Shown here piece after piece: positions 26,377 through 34,608 of a stretch of 64,000 nucleotides of DNA (the first letter of the stretch is position 1; each line of letters starts with the position of its first letter). The stretch is taken from NCBI RefSeq assembly GCF_016907715.1, contig NZ_JAFBCM010000001.1:8161420-8225419 (forward strand). The letters run 5' to 3'. The notes below the pieces were generated by a model. That model had not been told where the DNA came from. It made no database searches and saw only the letters and a list, made by a program, of their open reading frames with translations. The position numbers were made by a program, and so were the translations under genes. This stretch comes from Tenggerimyces flavus (lineage in GTDB: Bacteria > Actinomycetota > Actinomycetes > Propionibacteriales > Actinopolymorphaceae).

Positions 26377-26450
26377 GGCCAGCACGCTAGACGGTCTCCC
26401 GAGGACGGCGCACTCCCATAGGTGTGACATTCACGTCCTACAGTTTGTAC

Positions 26451-26696
26451 ATGTCGAGCCACCGTCTTCAGCTTCTCCTGGACGAGGAGCGCTATGAGCG
26501 CATCGTGACCCTCGCCAAGCAGCGGAAGACTTCTGTCGCCGCAGTCGTTCGCGAGGCGATCGACCGCGGCCTGCCCTCGGCTCCTCACCGCCGAGTCGCC
26601 GCCCAGAACAGGATTCTTGCCGCCGAGCCGATGCCAGTCGGCGTCCGTCACGTCGTTCCCGATGCGGACGGCGTGACGGGGCTGCTCGAGAGCTAG
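26451..26696 (+). CDS. Ribbon-helix-helix (VapB-like) antitoxin, orphan
   Basis: 81 residues. [20 protein letters not shown] and [16 protein letters not shown] form a ribbon-helix-helix DNA-binding domain; the tail [20 protein letters not shown] is the kind that wraps a PIN toxin. No toxin gene follows: the stop at 26696 overlaps the end of rtcB on the other strand. It is therefore an orphan, either a remnant of a VapBC pair or a stand-alone repressor, for example of the divergent archease gene 74 bases away. ATG 26451 has no Shine-Dalgarno sequence and TACAGT lies 7-12 bases before it, compatible with a leaderless transcript. Confidence 0.8.
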   Translation: MSSHRLQLLLDEERYERIVTLAKQRKTSVAAVVREAIDRGLPSAPHRRVAAQNRILAAEPMPVGVRHVVPDADGVTGLLES

Positions 26697-28111
26697 CCCT
26701 TCACCACGCCGACGGGGACGAGGCGGGCTACGCGGGTGGCGAGGCCGGCTCCTTCGGCGACGGCGACCACTTCGTCGACGTCCTTGTACGCCTCCGGCGT
26801 CTCCTCGGCCAGCCCGCGGGGTGAGGCGCCGCGGATGGCTATGCCGGCGGACTCGAGGCGGGCCTGGAGCGCGGTGCCGTCCACCGTCTTGATCGCCTGG
26901 TGCCGGCTCAGCAGCCGGCCGGCGCCGTGGCAGGTGGAGGCGAACGCGGCACCACCGACGACTCCGCGCAGGACGTACGACGCCGTCCCCATCGAGCCCG
27001 GGATCAGCACCGGCTGACCGTGCGGCGCGAGGTCCGCCGGCAGGTCGCCGTGCCCCGGCGGCAGCGCCCGCGTCGCGCCCTTCCGGTGCACGCACAGCTC
27101 CCGTCCGCCGTGCGTCTCCAGCTTCGCGAGGTTGTGCGAGATGTCGTACACGAGCTCCAGCGACCGTCCCGTCACCCGCGAGAAGACCCGCCGCGTCGCC
27201 TCGCCGAGCAGCTGTCGGTTGGCCCGCGCGTAGTTCGCCGCGGCCGCCATCGCACCGAGGTACGACGCACCTTCGGGCGACCGCACCGGCACGCACGCGA
27301 GCTGCCGGTCCGGGACCGAGATTCCGTACGACGGCATCGCCGACTCCATCGTCTTCACATGGTCGGTGCAGATCTGGTGCCCGAGCCCGCGCGAACCGCA
27401 GTGGATCATCACGCAGATCTGCCCGACCCGCAGCCCGAACGCCGAAGCCGCCGCCTCGTCGTGCACGGACTCGACGGCCTGCACCTCGAGGAAGTGGTTG
27501 CCCGACCCGAGGCTGCCGAGCTGATGCAGCCCGCGCTCCATCGCCCGGTCGCTGATCTGCCGCGCGTCGGCGTCGGCCACCGCGCCGAAGTCCTCGCACC
27601 TGTCAAGGTCGCGTTGCGTACCGTGCCCTTCCTGAACGGCGTAACGCGATCCACCCATCAGCACGTCCTCGAGCTCGTCCCTGCCGGCCAGCTTCCACAC
27701 CGCGCCGGTACCCATCCCGCGCGGCGTCGCCTCGCCCAGCCCGTCCATCAGCGCGGCCTTCAGGGGCGCCAGCTCGTCGCGCGTGAGGTCGGCCGCGTAC
27801 AGCCGTACGCCACACGAGATGTCGAACCCCACCCCGCCGGGCGACACCACGCCGCCTTCCTCGACAGCGGTCGCGGCCACGCCGCCGATCGGGAATCCGT
27901 AACCCCAGTGGGCGTCCGGCATCGCGTACGAGGCGTCGACGATGCCCGGCAGCGTCGCCACGTTCGCGACCTGCTCCAGCCACTTGTCGGCGCCGGAGTC
28001 GGGCAGCAATGCCCTGGAGACAAAGGCGATTCCGGGTACGCGCATGTCATCACGCGGGTCGATGCGGAACCGGTACGGCGTCTCCTCGACGATCTCCATC
28101 ACGCGACCCAT
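26693..28111 (-). CDS. rtcB: RNA ligase RtcB
   Basis: 472 residues. Family motifs in order: [20 protein letters not shown], the metal-binding cysteine in [56 protein letters not shown] and the guanylylated histidine region [15 protein letters not shown]. RtcB joins 2',3'-cyclic-phosphate ends to 5'-OH RNA ends using GTP and Mn. ATG 28111 is chosen; ATG 28099 four codons inside is an alternative. Archease, its activator, is the next gene on this strand. A long imperfect hairpin lies upstream at 28173-28246. Confidence 0.96.
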   Translation of the reverse strand: MGRVMEIVEETPYRFRIDPRDDMRVPGIAFVSRALLPDSGADKWLEQVANVATLPGIVDASYAMPDAHWGYGFPIGGVAATAVEEGGVVSPGGVGFDISCGVRLYAADLTRDELAPLKAALMDGLGEATPRGMGTGAVWKLAGRDELEDVLMGGSRYAVQEGHGTQRDLDRCEDFGAVADADARQISDRAMERGLHQLGSLGSGNHFLEVQAVESVHDEAAASAFGLRVGQICVMIHCGSRGLGHQICTDHVKTMESAMPSYGISVPDRQLACVPVRSPEGASYLGAMAAAANYARANRQLLGEATRRVFSRVTGRSLELVYDISHNLAKLETHGGRELCVHRKGATRALPPGHGDLPADLAPHGQPVLIPGSMGTASYVLRGVVGGAAFASTCHGAGRLLSRHQAIKTVDGTALQARLESAGIAIRGASPRGLAEETPEAYKDVDEVVAVAEGAGLATRVARLVPVGVVKG

Positions 28112-28172
28112 CGTCGACCACCGCCCACCCCGCCACAACCCAATTCAGCCGCCCGCTGTCCACAGGTTCGGC

Positions 28173-28246
28173 GCACTTCACCGATCGAAACGGGGTTCGC
28201 GGGGGTGCAAATCGGGCGCGGAGCCCCGGTTCGGTGGGTGAAGTGC
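28173..28246. repeat. Imperfect 26-base-arm hairpin between rtcB and the MPI-like gene
   Basis: The arms 28173-28198 (starting GCACTTCACC) and 28221-28246 (ending GGTGAAGTGC) pair at 22 of 26 positions around a 22-base G-rich loop. It lies eight bases after the stop of the upstream gene at 28254 and some 60 bases before rtcB, so it may end transcription of the former or shape the rtcB leader. Confidence 0.6.
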
Positions 28247-28253
28247 GGAGGGG

Positions 28254-28901
28254 TCAGGAGAGGAGGGGGAAGGTTGCGGCGAGGGGGCCGAGCTGGGTGC
28301 GTTCGGCGTCGGTGAGGGGAGTACGGCCGGTGGCGCAGGAGAAGAGGCGGGCGTCGGGCCAAGAGGGATCGGCTCCGAGGAGTGCGATCCAGACCGGGCG
28401 CATGACCGCCAGCGCTTCGTTCGTCGTCCATGGTGGGAGGTCGAGGCTGATCGCGAGGTCGAGCCCGTGCGCGGCATGCGCGATCACCCTCGTGAGAACG
28501 AAGTCCGACAGCAGGATGACGCCCATGTGGCCCTCGACCGGACCGTCCGGCCGATCGGACCAGTCGGCCAACGCGGCTTGCCAACGCTGCGTCAACATCT
28601 CCTTGACATCGTCGGCGACGATGGTCGCGGCTCCGGCCTGAGTTCGCCTCACGTTGTCGTCATGGTAGGCGGTCGTCGCTCGTTCGGGCCGCTGATAGTT
28701 GGAGACGGTGTCCAACTGCGGTTCGCGCGAGGTCGCACGAAGGACGCCGGTCGGCGGGAGGCCGCCGGCGATGTGGACGAGGAGCTCCTTCACGTTCCAG
28801 GGCGGGCAGTTCGTCGGCCGCGCAAGATCCGCGATCGTCAACCCGGCAAGCGCGCTGTCCAGCGCCTCGGCTTCGGCGCGGAACGCCACCAGCACGTTCA
28901 T
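28254..28901 (-). CDS. DinB/maleylpyruvate-isomerase-like mycothiol-dependent enzyme
   Basis: 215 residues of the four-helix DinB fold. The opening MNVLVAFRAEAEALDSALAG, then LARPTNCPPWNVKELLVHIA carries the conserved W..K..L.H block with a metal-binding histidine, and RVIAHAAHGLDLAISL the second histidine pair. Such actinobacterial enzymes use mycothiol in isomerisation or transfer reactions; mca at 40.5 kb shows that this organism has mycothiol chemistry. The ATG overlaps the polX stop by four bases (ATGA), so it is coupled to a DNA-repair gene. The substrate is unknown. Confidence 0.88.
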   Translation of the reverse strand: MNVLVAFRAEAEALDSALAGLTIADLARPTNCPPWNVKELLVHIAGGLPPTGVLRATSREPQLDTVSNYQRPERATTAYHDDNVRRTQAGAATIVADDVKEMLTQRWQAALADWSDRPDGPVEGHMGVILLSDFVLTRVIAHAAHGLDLAISLDLPPWTTNEALAVMRPVWIALLGADPSWPDARLFSCATGRTPLTDAERTQLGPLAATFPLLS

Positions 28902-30622
28902 GTCTTGCCCTTCCGCAGGAACGCTCGGAGCTTGTCGAGTGGCCAGGTGTTGATGACGTCGTCGGAGGTGAGCCAGGCTCGTTGGGCGACGCCGATTCCG
29001 TAACGCATGAAGGGCAAATGCAACGTCGAGTGCGCGTCGGAGTCGATCGCGAACTTCACCCCGTGCCGCTTCGCGCGCAGCACGTGCTCGTCGGACAGGT
29101 CGAGCCGATCGGGCGCGGCGTTGATCTCCAGCGCGGTGCCCGTACGCGCGGCGGCCTTGAAGACCTCGTCCGCGTCGACGTCGACTGGGTCGCGCCGGCC
29201 GATCAGACGGGTGAACGGGTGGCCGATGACGTGAACGTACGGGTTCTCGCACGCGCGGACGAAGCGCCGCGTCATCACCTCGACGGGCTGGTCGAAGAGC
29301 GAGTGCACCGAGGCGACGCAGATGTCGAAGCCCGCAAGGAAGTCCGCCGGCCAGTCGACCTCGCCCTCCGGACCGATGTTCAGCTCGGTGCCGTGCAGCA
29401 GCACCATCGACGGGTACTTCGCGGCGAGCTTCTCGACCTGCTCGCGTTGCTTGAGCATCTTCGCGTCGGTCATGCGCTGCATGAACAGGTCCGGCGCGTG
29501 GTCGGTGATCGCGTAGTACTCGTACCCGCGCGTCGCCGCGACCGCGACCATCTCCTCCAGCGTCGCGATGCCGTCGGTCAACGTCGTGTGCGTGTGCAGG
29601 TCGCCGCGCAGATCTGCCTCGGTGATCAGAACGGGCAGCTCGTTCTTCAGCGCCGCCGCGACCTCACCGCGGTCCTCGCGCAGGGTGGGCGGAATCCACG
29701 GCAGGCCGAGGCGTTCGTACACCTCCTCCTCGGTCTGCGAGACGATCAGCTCGTCGTTCTCGGCGTGGAAGAGGCCGTACTCCGACAGCTTGAGCTTCTT
29801 CCGCACGGCCATCTCGCGGATGCGTACGTTGTGCTCCTTCGAGCCGGTGAAGTACTGCAGTGCGGCGCCCCACGAGTCCGGCGGTACGACGCGCAGGTCG
29901 ACCTGGAAGGCCTTGACCGTACGGATCGACGTCTTCTTCTCGCCGCGCGCGATCACCTCCGCGACCAGCGGCAGCTCGGCGAACGTCGCCATGACGGGCG
30001 CGGGATCGAGCGACGCGACGAGGATGTCGACGTCGCCGATCGTCTCGCGCATCCTGCGCAGCGAGCCAGCGTACGTGCAGCGCTCGACGCCCTCGAGCTG
30101 CGAGAGCGCCGCGACGATGTCCTCGGCCATCTCGAGCGCGGTGCTGATCAACACCCGGCCGCCGGAGGAGTGCAGGAGTGCGATGCCGTGCTGGATGTTC
30201 TCGATGGTCTTGGCGCCGAAGCCCGGCAGGCCGTCGAGCCGGTTGGCGTCGAGGGCTTCCTCGAGCTGCTCGACGGAGGCGATGCCGAGCTCCTCGTACA
30301 GCGCGAGCGCCTTCTTCGGGCCGAGTCCGGAGATCTCGGTGAGCGCGAGGACGCCTGGCGGGATCTTCGCGCGGAGCTTCTCGACCGAGGCGATCGTGCC
30401 GGTGGTGAGGAACTCGGTGATCTTGTCCGCGATCGAGTCGCCGACGTTGGGAATCCTGCGCAGCCCGGCGCGGTCCAGCTTGGCGAGGTCCTCATGGTAG
30501 CCGCCGATCGAACGGGCCGCTTTCTCGTAGGTCCGGACCCGGAACGCCTGCCCGCCGGTGATCGCCGTCAGGTCGGCATACTCCTGCATGAGAGCGGCTA
30601 CCTGGTCGTTCGAACGGGCCAT
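28898..30622 (-). CDS. polX: DNA polymerase/3'-5' exonuclease PolX
   Basis: 574 residues, the normal length of bacterial PolX. Order: helix-hairpin-helix repeats (RRIPNVGDSIADKITEFL, ISGLGPKKALALYEELG), the Pol X palm with YAGSLRRMRETIGDVDILVA (Asp197, Asp199) and AFQVDLRVV (Asp242), and a C-terminal PHP nuclease domain starting DLHTHTTLTDG (341) with ITDHAPD, HGTELNI and IDSDAHS. It fills short gaps and trims damaged 3' ends in DNA repair. Start ATG 30622; the ribosome-binding site is weak. The stop overlaps the next gene. Confidence 0.96.
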   Translation of the reverse strand: MARSNDQVAALMQEYADLTAITGGQAFRVRTYEKAARSIGGYHEDLAKLDRAGLRRIPNVGDSIADKITEFLTTGTIASVEKLRAKIPPGVLALTEISGLGPKKALALYEELGIASVEQLEEALDANRLDGLPGFGAKTIENIQHGIALLHSSGGRVLISTALEMAEDIVAALSQLEGVERCTYAGSLRRMRETIGDVDILVASLDPAPVMATFAELPLVAEVIARGEKKTSIRTVKAFQVDLRVVPPDSWGAALQYFTGSKEHNVRIREMAVRKKLKLSEYGLFHAENDELIVSQTEEEVYERLGLPWIPPTLREDRGEVAAALKNELPVLITEADLRGDLHTHTTLTDGIATLEEMVAVAATRGYEYYAITDHAPDLFMQRMTDAKMLKQREQVEKLAAKYPSMVLLHGTELNIGPEGEVDWPADFLAGFDICVASVHSLFDQPVEVMTRRFVRACENPYVHVIGHPFTRLIGRRDPVDVDADEVFKAAARTGTALEINAAPDRLDLSDEHVLRAKRHGVKFAIDSDAHSTLHLPFMRYGIGVAQRAWLTSDDVINTWPLDKLRAFLRKGKT

Positions 30623-30783
30623 CCAGGAAGGATAACCAGCGGACGCTGCACCAGACCCGGAGCGCGGTGAACGCCCTGCACCGGCTGCGCTGCCAGCGAG
30701 GTCAGCTAGTCGAATCTCAAGGCCGATCGATGCGCCCGCTGATCGCGGTGACCGCGGTCGACGAACGGTCTGCCGGTGCCGGA

Positions 30784-30831
30784 CGTTCACCGCGCTCTCC
30801 GTCTGGCGTCACTTCGGTGCGAGTCCTTCTT
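30784..30831. repeat. Direct repeat copy A flanking the adenosine deaminase remnant
   Basis: This 48-base block starting CGTTCACCGCGCTCTCC matches 31391-31438 at 41 of 48 positions in my hand alignment. Weaker similarity extends upstream from the shared GACCGCGGT (30750 and 31359). It overlaps the 3' end of the remnant gene; copy B overlaps the 3' end of the PBP gene. Confidence 0.7.
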
Positions 30832-31350
30832 TGAGCGCGGGATCGGTCGCTGCATGGATGCCGTGCCCGATCCGGGTCAGCCCGGGCATCCGCGCGGCGG
30901 CGCCGCCGATGTTCGCGGGCGACAGCTCACCTGCGTGCGCGGTGATGCCGAGTCCGGCCGGAGCGATCCGCTCGGCGCGGCGGTAGCTCGGCGCGGCGGT
31001 GGCGCTCGGCCCACGAGGCCTCCTCGTGGTATGGCGCGTACAGGAAGTCCACGCCAGCAAGGCCTTCGACCTCGAGGCACCGATCGACGAACGCGTCCAC
31101 GTCCTCCAGCGCGAACTCGACGACGATCGCGATCGCCTCGGCCCGCTAGGCGTTCCGGAACCATGTGAAGCCGGAACGGTGCGCGATCTCGCCACCGAAC
31201 CGGATCTCCACCAGGAAGCGTTCTGCCGCGCGTGATCATGCAGCAACGCGGCGATCCGGGCCACGAACAGCGAGTCGTCAGCGTCCACCTCGATCGGCAC
31301 CGGGTGGAACGAGCCGACGTGTCCCAGCCGCTCAGCCAGGCTCTCGTTGA
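30809..31350 (-). pseudogene. Adenosine deaminase remnant, frameshifted
   Basis: Adenosine-deaminase-like sequence is spread over two minus-strand frames. One frame reads VPIEVDADDSLFVARIAALL; the sequence then moves to another frame near 31217 (FLVEIRFGGEIAHRSG, then a TAG at 31146-31148, then AGVDFLYAPYHEEASWAERH) and returns near 30990 to ITAHAGELSPANIGGAAARM and GLTRIGHGIHAATDPALKEG. The second shift coincides with a 16-base tandem duplication (30971-30986 and 30987-31002). The N-terminal HxH metal site is absent, so no enzyme can be made. The remnant is bracketed by direct repeats, hinting at a duplication or excision event. The edges are approximate. Confidence 0.75.
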
Positions 31351-31390
31351 GTCGCTGCGACCGCGGTGACGACACTCCACCGGTACAGGG

Positions 31391-31438
31391 CGTTCACCGC
31401 GCTCTCCCTCTAGCGTGGCCTCGGCGCGAGTCCTTATT
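31391..31438. repeat. Direct repeat copy B flanking the adenosine deaminase remnant
   Basis: Second copy of the 48-base block, 41 of 48 positions identical to 30784-30831. It ends on the stop codon of the PBP gene (31437-31439), so the ancestral sequence may have been the 3' end and terminator region of one of the two genes. Confidence 0.7.
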
Positions 31439-33371
31439 ACTTGATGACCGGAGCGAGGTCCAGGAAGCGCTTCGCCACCGGGCCGGCGTCCGCGCCGCCA
31501 CCGCCGCCGTCGTCGATCACCACCGCGAACGCCAAGTCGCCGCGGAAGCCGATCATCCACGCGTGCGTGCGCGGCGGGTCCGCCGAGCCGTACTCCGCCG
31601 TCCCCGTCTTGGCGAACACCGGCTCACCCGGCAGGTTGAGCAGCTTCGCCGAGCCGGTCATCACCACGGCGCGCATCAGGTTCCGCAGGTCCTTGTGCAC
31701 CGAGTCCGGCAGCTTCTCCCCCACCGGACCGCCCGGCTTCTCCTTCGGCAGCAGCACCGGCTTCTGCGGTTGCCCGGACGCGACCGTTCCCGCCACCAAC
31801 GCCATGCCCAGCGCCGACATCTCCACGCGGCTCTGCCCGATCATCGTCGCCGCGCGGTCGGTCAGGTCTCGCGGCTCCGGCACCGAGCCGGAGAACGCGG
31901 GAACGCCCAGGTCCCACTTCTCGCCGATCCCGAACCGAGCCGCCATGTCCGGCATCGCGTCGTTGTCCAGCTGCGCGGCGCGCTCGACCATCGTCGTGTT
32001 GCACGAGTGCGCGAACGCGTTCTGGAACGTCCCCACCGGCAGCTGGAACGAGTGCGAGTTCTTGAACCGGAACCCACCGACCACCACGTTCGCCGGGCAC
32101 TCCACCGGCGTCGAGGCCTCGACCATCCCCGCGTCCAACAACGCCGCGGCGCTGACCGCCTTGAACGTCGACCCAGGCGGGTACTTCCCCACGAACGCGC
32201 GGTTGAACGACGTCACGCCCGGCCCGTTCGCCGCCGCGAGAATCTCACCCGTGCTCGCCTGCACCGCCACCACCGCAGTGGGCTTCGCCTGGCCCGCGAC
32301 CACGGCCTCCGCCGCGTTCTGCACGCGCCGGTCCAGCGTGGTCTGCAACGGCGTCCCCGGCTCCGGCTGCACCTCGAGCAGGGTGCCCGTCAGCGAGTCG
32401 GACTCCTTGTCGTACATCTCGATCGAACCGCCCGGCTTGCCCGCGAGCTGCTGCTGGAACGCGAGCTGCAGCCCCGAGCCACCCACGTCGTCCGTCGGTC
32501 CCGCGAGCGGACCGGCCGTCTTCAACGACTCGGCGGTCGCCACGGACACCGCGCCGAGGATCGCCCGGCCGTAGGAGGACGAGGGCGCGAGCGAACGCTT
32601 GCCCTCGGTCACGATCACGCCGGGCACGTCGTCCAGCGACGAGGAGACGTTCGAGTACGCCGCCTCGCGCAGCACGATCACGTCGACGAGCTGGGTCTTC
32701 GGCGCGGCGTCGACGCGCTTCTTGAGGTTCGCGGTGTTGACCCCGACGAGGTTCGCGAGCTGCGAGTACGTCGCCGCCGTCACCTTGCCCGCCTCGACGC
32801 CCACGCGGAAGACCGGCCGGTCCTCGGTGATCGGCTTGCCCGCGCGGTCGAGGATCGACGCGCGCGGGGGGAGGTCGCGGTTGCGCTGGATCCGGGTCGT
32901 CGCCGACAGATCGGGGTGCAGGGTCTCCGGCGTCCAGTGCACGCGCCACGCCTCTTCGCCCGTGCGGTAGACCTCGACCGAGGTGTGGTAGCTCCACGGG
33001 CCGAGCCCGTCGAGGTCCAGCAGAACGGTGACCTGCTGGCGGCAGATCGCCTGCGGCTTGGGATCGATGCTCTTGACGGCGTTCTTCAGCGCTTCGTCGT
33101 CGAGGCACGTGACCTCGCCGTTCGGCGTGACCTTCGTACTCGAGACGTCCAGGGTCTTCTTGAAGTCCGCCAGCGCGGCGGTCGCCTGCTTGGACTCGGC
33201 GGCCACCTGAATCGCGTCGGTGACGGACTTCGCCTGGCCGGACGTCCACGCCTTCGCGAAGCCCTCGACGACCGGACCGGCCTGGTCGCGCGGGTCGTCC
33301 TTGCTGCAGGCAAGCGGGATCAGTGCGAGCGCGATGAGCGCACAGCTCGTACGGAGAACCCTTGCCCACAT
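31437..33371 (-). CDS. Penicillin-binding transpeptidase lipoprotein (MecA/PBP2-like)
   Basis: 644 residues. Lipobox PLAC (Cys22) anchors it outside the membrane. An NTF2-like MecA N-terminal domain (about 30-150, GFAKAWTSGQ to EEAWRVHWTPETLHPDL) is followed by a PBP dimerisation domain and the transpeptidase. Catalytic motifs are PPGSTFK (Ser401, Lys404), HSCNTT (Ser456, Asn458) and AKTGTAEY (Lys588). It crosslinks peptidoglycan, and proteins of this layout are often beta-lactam tolerant or sporulation/elongation specific. It is divergent from a LacI regulator across 157 bases. Start 33371 fits the signal peptide MWARVLRTSCALIALALIPL. Confidence 0.93.
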   Translation of the reverse strand: MWARVLRTSCALIALALIPLACSKDDPRDQAGPVVEGFAKAWTSGQAKSVTDAIQVAAESKQATAALADFKKTLDVSSTKVTPNGEVTCLDDEALKNAVKSIDPKPQAICRQQVTVLLDLDGLGPWSYHTSVEVYRTGEEAWRVHWTPETLHPDLSATTRIQRNRDLPPRASILDRAGKPITEDRPVFRVGVEAGKVTAATYSQLANLVGVNTANLKKRVDAAPKTQLVDVIVLREAAYSNVSSSLDDVPGVIVTEGKRSLAPSSSYGRAILGAVSVATAESLKTAGPLAGPTDDVGGSGLQLAFQQQLAGKPGGSIEMYDKESDSLTGTLLEVQPEPGTPLQTTLDRRVQNAAEAVVAGQAKPTAVVAVQASTGEILAAANGPGVTSFNRAFVGKYPPGSTFKAVSAAALLDAGMVEASTPVECPANVVVGGFRFKNSHSFQLPVGTFQNAFAHSCNTTMVERAAQLDNDAMPDMAARFGIGEKWDLGVPAFSGSVPEPRDLTDRAATMIGQSRVEMSALGMALVAGTVASGQPQKPVLLPKEKPGGPVGEKLPDSVHKDLRNLMRAVVMTGSAKLLNLPGEPVFAKTGTAEYGSADPPRTHAWMIGFRGDLAFAVVIDDGGGGGADAGPVAKRFLDLAPVIK

Positions 33372-33489
33372 GCGAGAAGTCCCTCTGCGTCATGACCCGT
33401 CACGGCGCGCGACAGGTACCCGGTGAATGCCCAGGCATCATGACATGCCAAGCCGACAACCGCTGGTGCGTTCGTCTGGAACCTCCCTG

Positions 33490-33507
33490 GATGTCATCGA
33501 TAGCATC
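33490..33507. promoter_or_regulatory. Candidate LacI-type operator
   Basis: GATGTCATCGATAGCATC is an even-centred imperfect palindrome with half-sites GATG..AT/AT..CATC around a central CG, the geometry favoured by LacI-family proteins. It lies about 20 bases upstream of the lacI-type start at 33529, suggesting autoregulation. A second dyad, GGCAT (33434-33438) and ATGCC (33445-33449), lies between it and the divergent PBP gene. Confidence 0.5.
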
Positions 33508-33528
33508 CGTAACAACGAAGGGAGCGAC

Positions 33529-34545
33529 ATGAACGGGGCCGACGCGCGCTCGACACGACCGCCGAACATGGCTGACGTCGCGCTCGCCGCCGGGGTGTCG
33601 GCCCAGACGGTCTCGCGCGCGCTCCGCGACTCTCCGAACGTCAGCCCCGAGACCAAGCGCCGCGTCCTCGCCGCGGTCGACCAGCTGGGCTACCGGTTCA
33701 ACAGCGCCGCCCGGATGCTCTCCTCCGGCCGCAGCCACACGATTGGCCTCGTGCTGATGCAGTCCGGCGGGTACTACTCCCGCTCGGCGGTCACCGCGGG
33801 CGTCGAGGCGGCCGCGGGCGAGGCCGGGTTCGCGGTGACCATCGCCACCATCGCCGCGCCCGACACCGGCCTGCTGGAACGTTCGCTCTCCAAGCTCGCC
33901 GACCAGGGCGTCGACGGCATCATCCTCGCCGTTCCGCTCATCTCGACCACGCAGAAGATGGAGGACATCACCCGCGACATCCCGACCGTCACCCTCGACG
34001 GCTCGCGGACCGCGGGCGCCCTCGTGCTCGGGATCGACCAGCTGGAAGCCGGGCGCCTCGCCACGCAGCACCTGCTCGACCTCGGGCACCGGCAGGTCTG
34101 GCACATCTCCGGGCCGGACGAGTGGATCGAGGCGCGGCAGCGGCGGCAGGGCTGGCAGGAGTGCCTGGCCGCCGCGGGGATCGAGGCGCCGCCACCGCTC
34201 GAGGGCGACTGGACACCCGACTCGGGCTACCGGCTTGGGCAGGTCGTCGCGCTGATCCCGGACGTCACCGCGGTCTTCGCGGCGAGCGACGAGATGGCCT
34301 TCGGGGTCATCCGCGCGATGCGCGAACGCGGCCGGCGGGTGCCGGACGACCTGTCGATCGTGAGCGTCGACGACATCGCGCTGGCGGCGTACTGCTCGCC
34401 GCCGCTGACCACCGTGCGGCAGGACTTCTACAGCTGCGGCGCCACCGCGGTCGCCCTCCTGCTCCAGGGGCCGGACGTCGACGCCCCGTTCGTTCCCGCG
34501 ACGCTGACGGTCCGCGCCTCGACCGCACCACCGGCCGCGCGCTGA
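33529..34545 (+). CDS. LacI-family transcriptional regulator
   Basis: 338 residues. The HTH reads NMADVALAAGVSAQTVSRAL then VSPETKRRVLAAVDQLGYR, followed by the hinge NSAARMLSSGRSHTIGLVL and a periplasmic-binding-protein-like sensor (SKLADQGVDGIILAVP, GIDQLEAGRLATQHLLDLGH, PDDLSIVSVDDIALAAYCSP). AGGGAG just before ATG 33529 decides the start over ATG 33427-33445 candidates. It is followed after 63 bases by a parvulin-like gene and a secreted beta-helix protein, which it probably controls in response to a sugar released from the polymer they act on. The inducer is unknown. Confidence 0.94.
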   Translation: MNGADARSTRPPNMADVALAAGVSAQTVSRALRDSPNVSPETKRRVLAAVDQLGYRFNSAARMLSSGRSHTIGLVLMQSGGYYSRSAVTAGVEAAAGEAGFAVTIATIAAPDTGLLERSLSKLADQGVDGIILAVPLISTTQKMEDITRDIPTVTLDGSRTAGALVLGIDQLEAGRLATQHLLDLGHRQVWHISGPDEWIEARQRRQGWQECLAAAGIEAPPPLEGDWTPDSGYRLGQVVALIPDVTAVFAASDEMAFGVIRAMRERGRRVPDDLSIVSVDDIALAAYCSPPLTTVRQDFYSCGATAVALLLQGPDVDAPFVPATLTVRASTAPPAAR

Positions 34546-34608
34546 GCCGCTTGGCCGCGTCCGGCAGATCCTCTTGCCGCGCCATGTTATCGATGCCATG
34601 GTGCGGGC

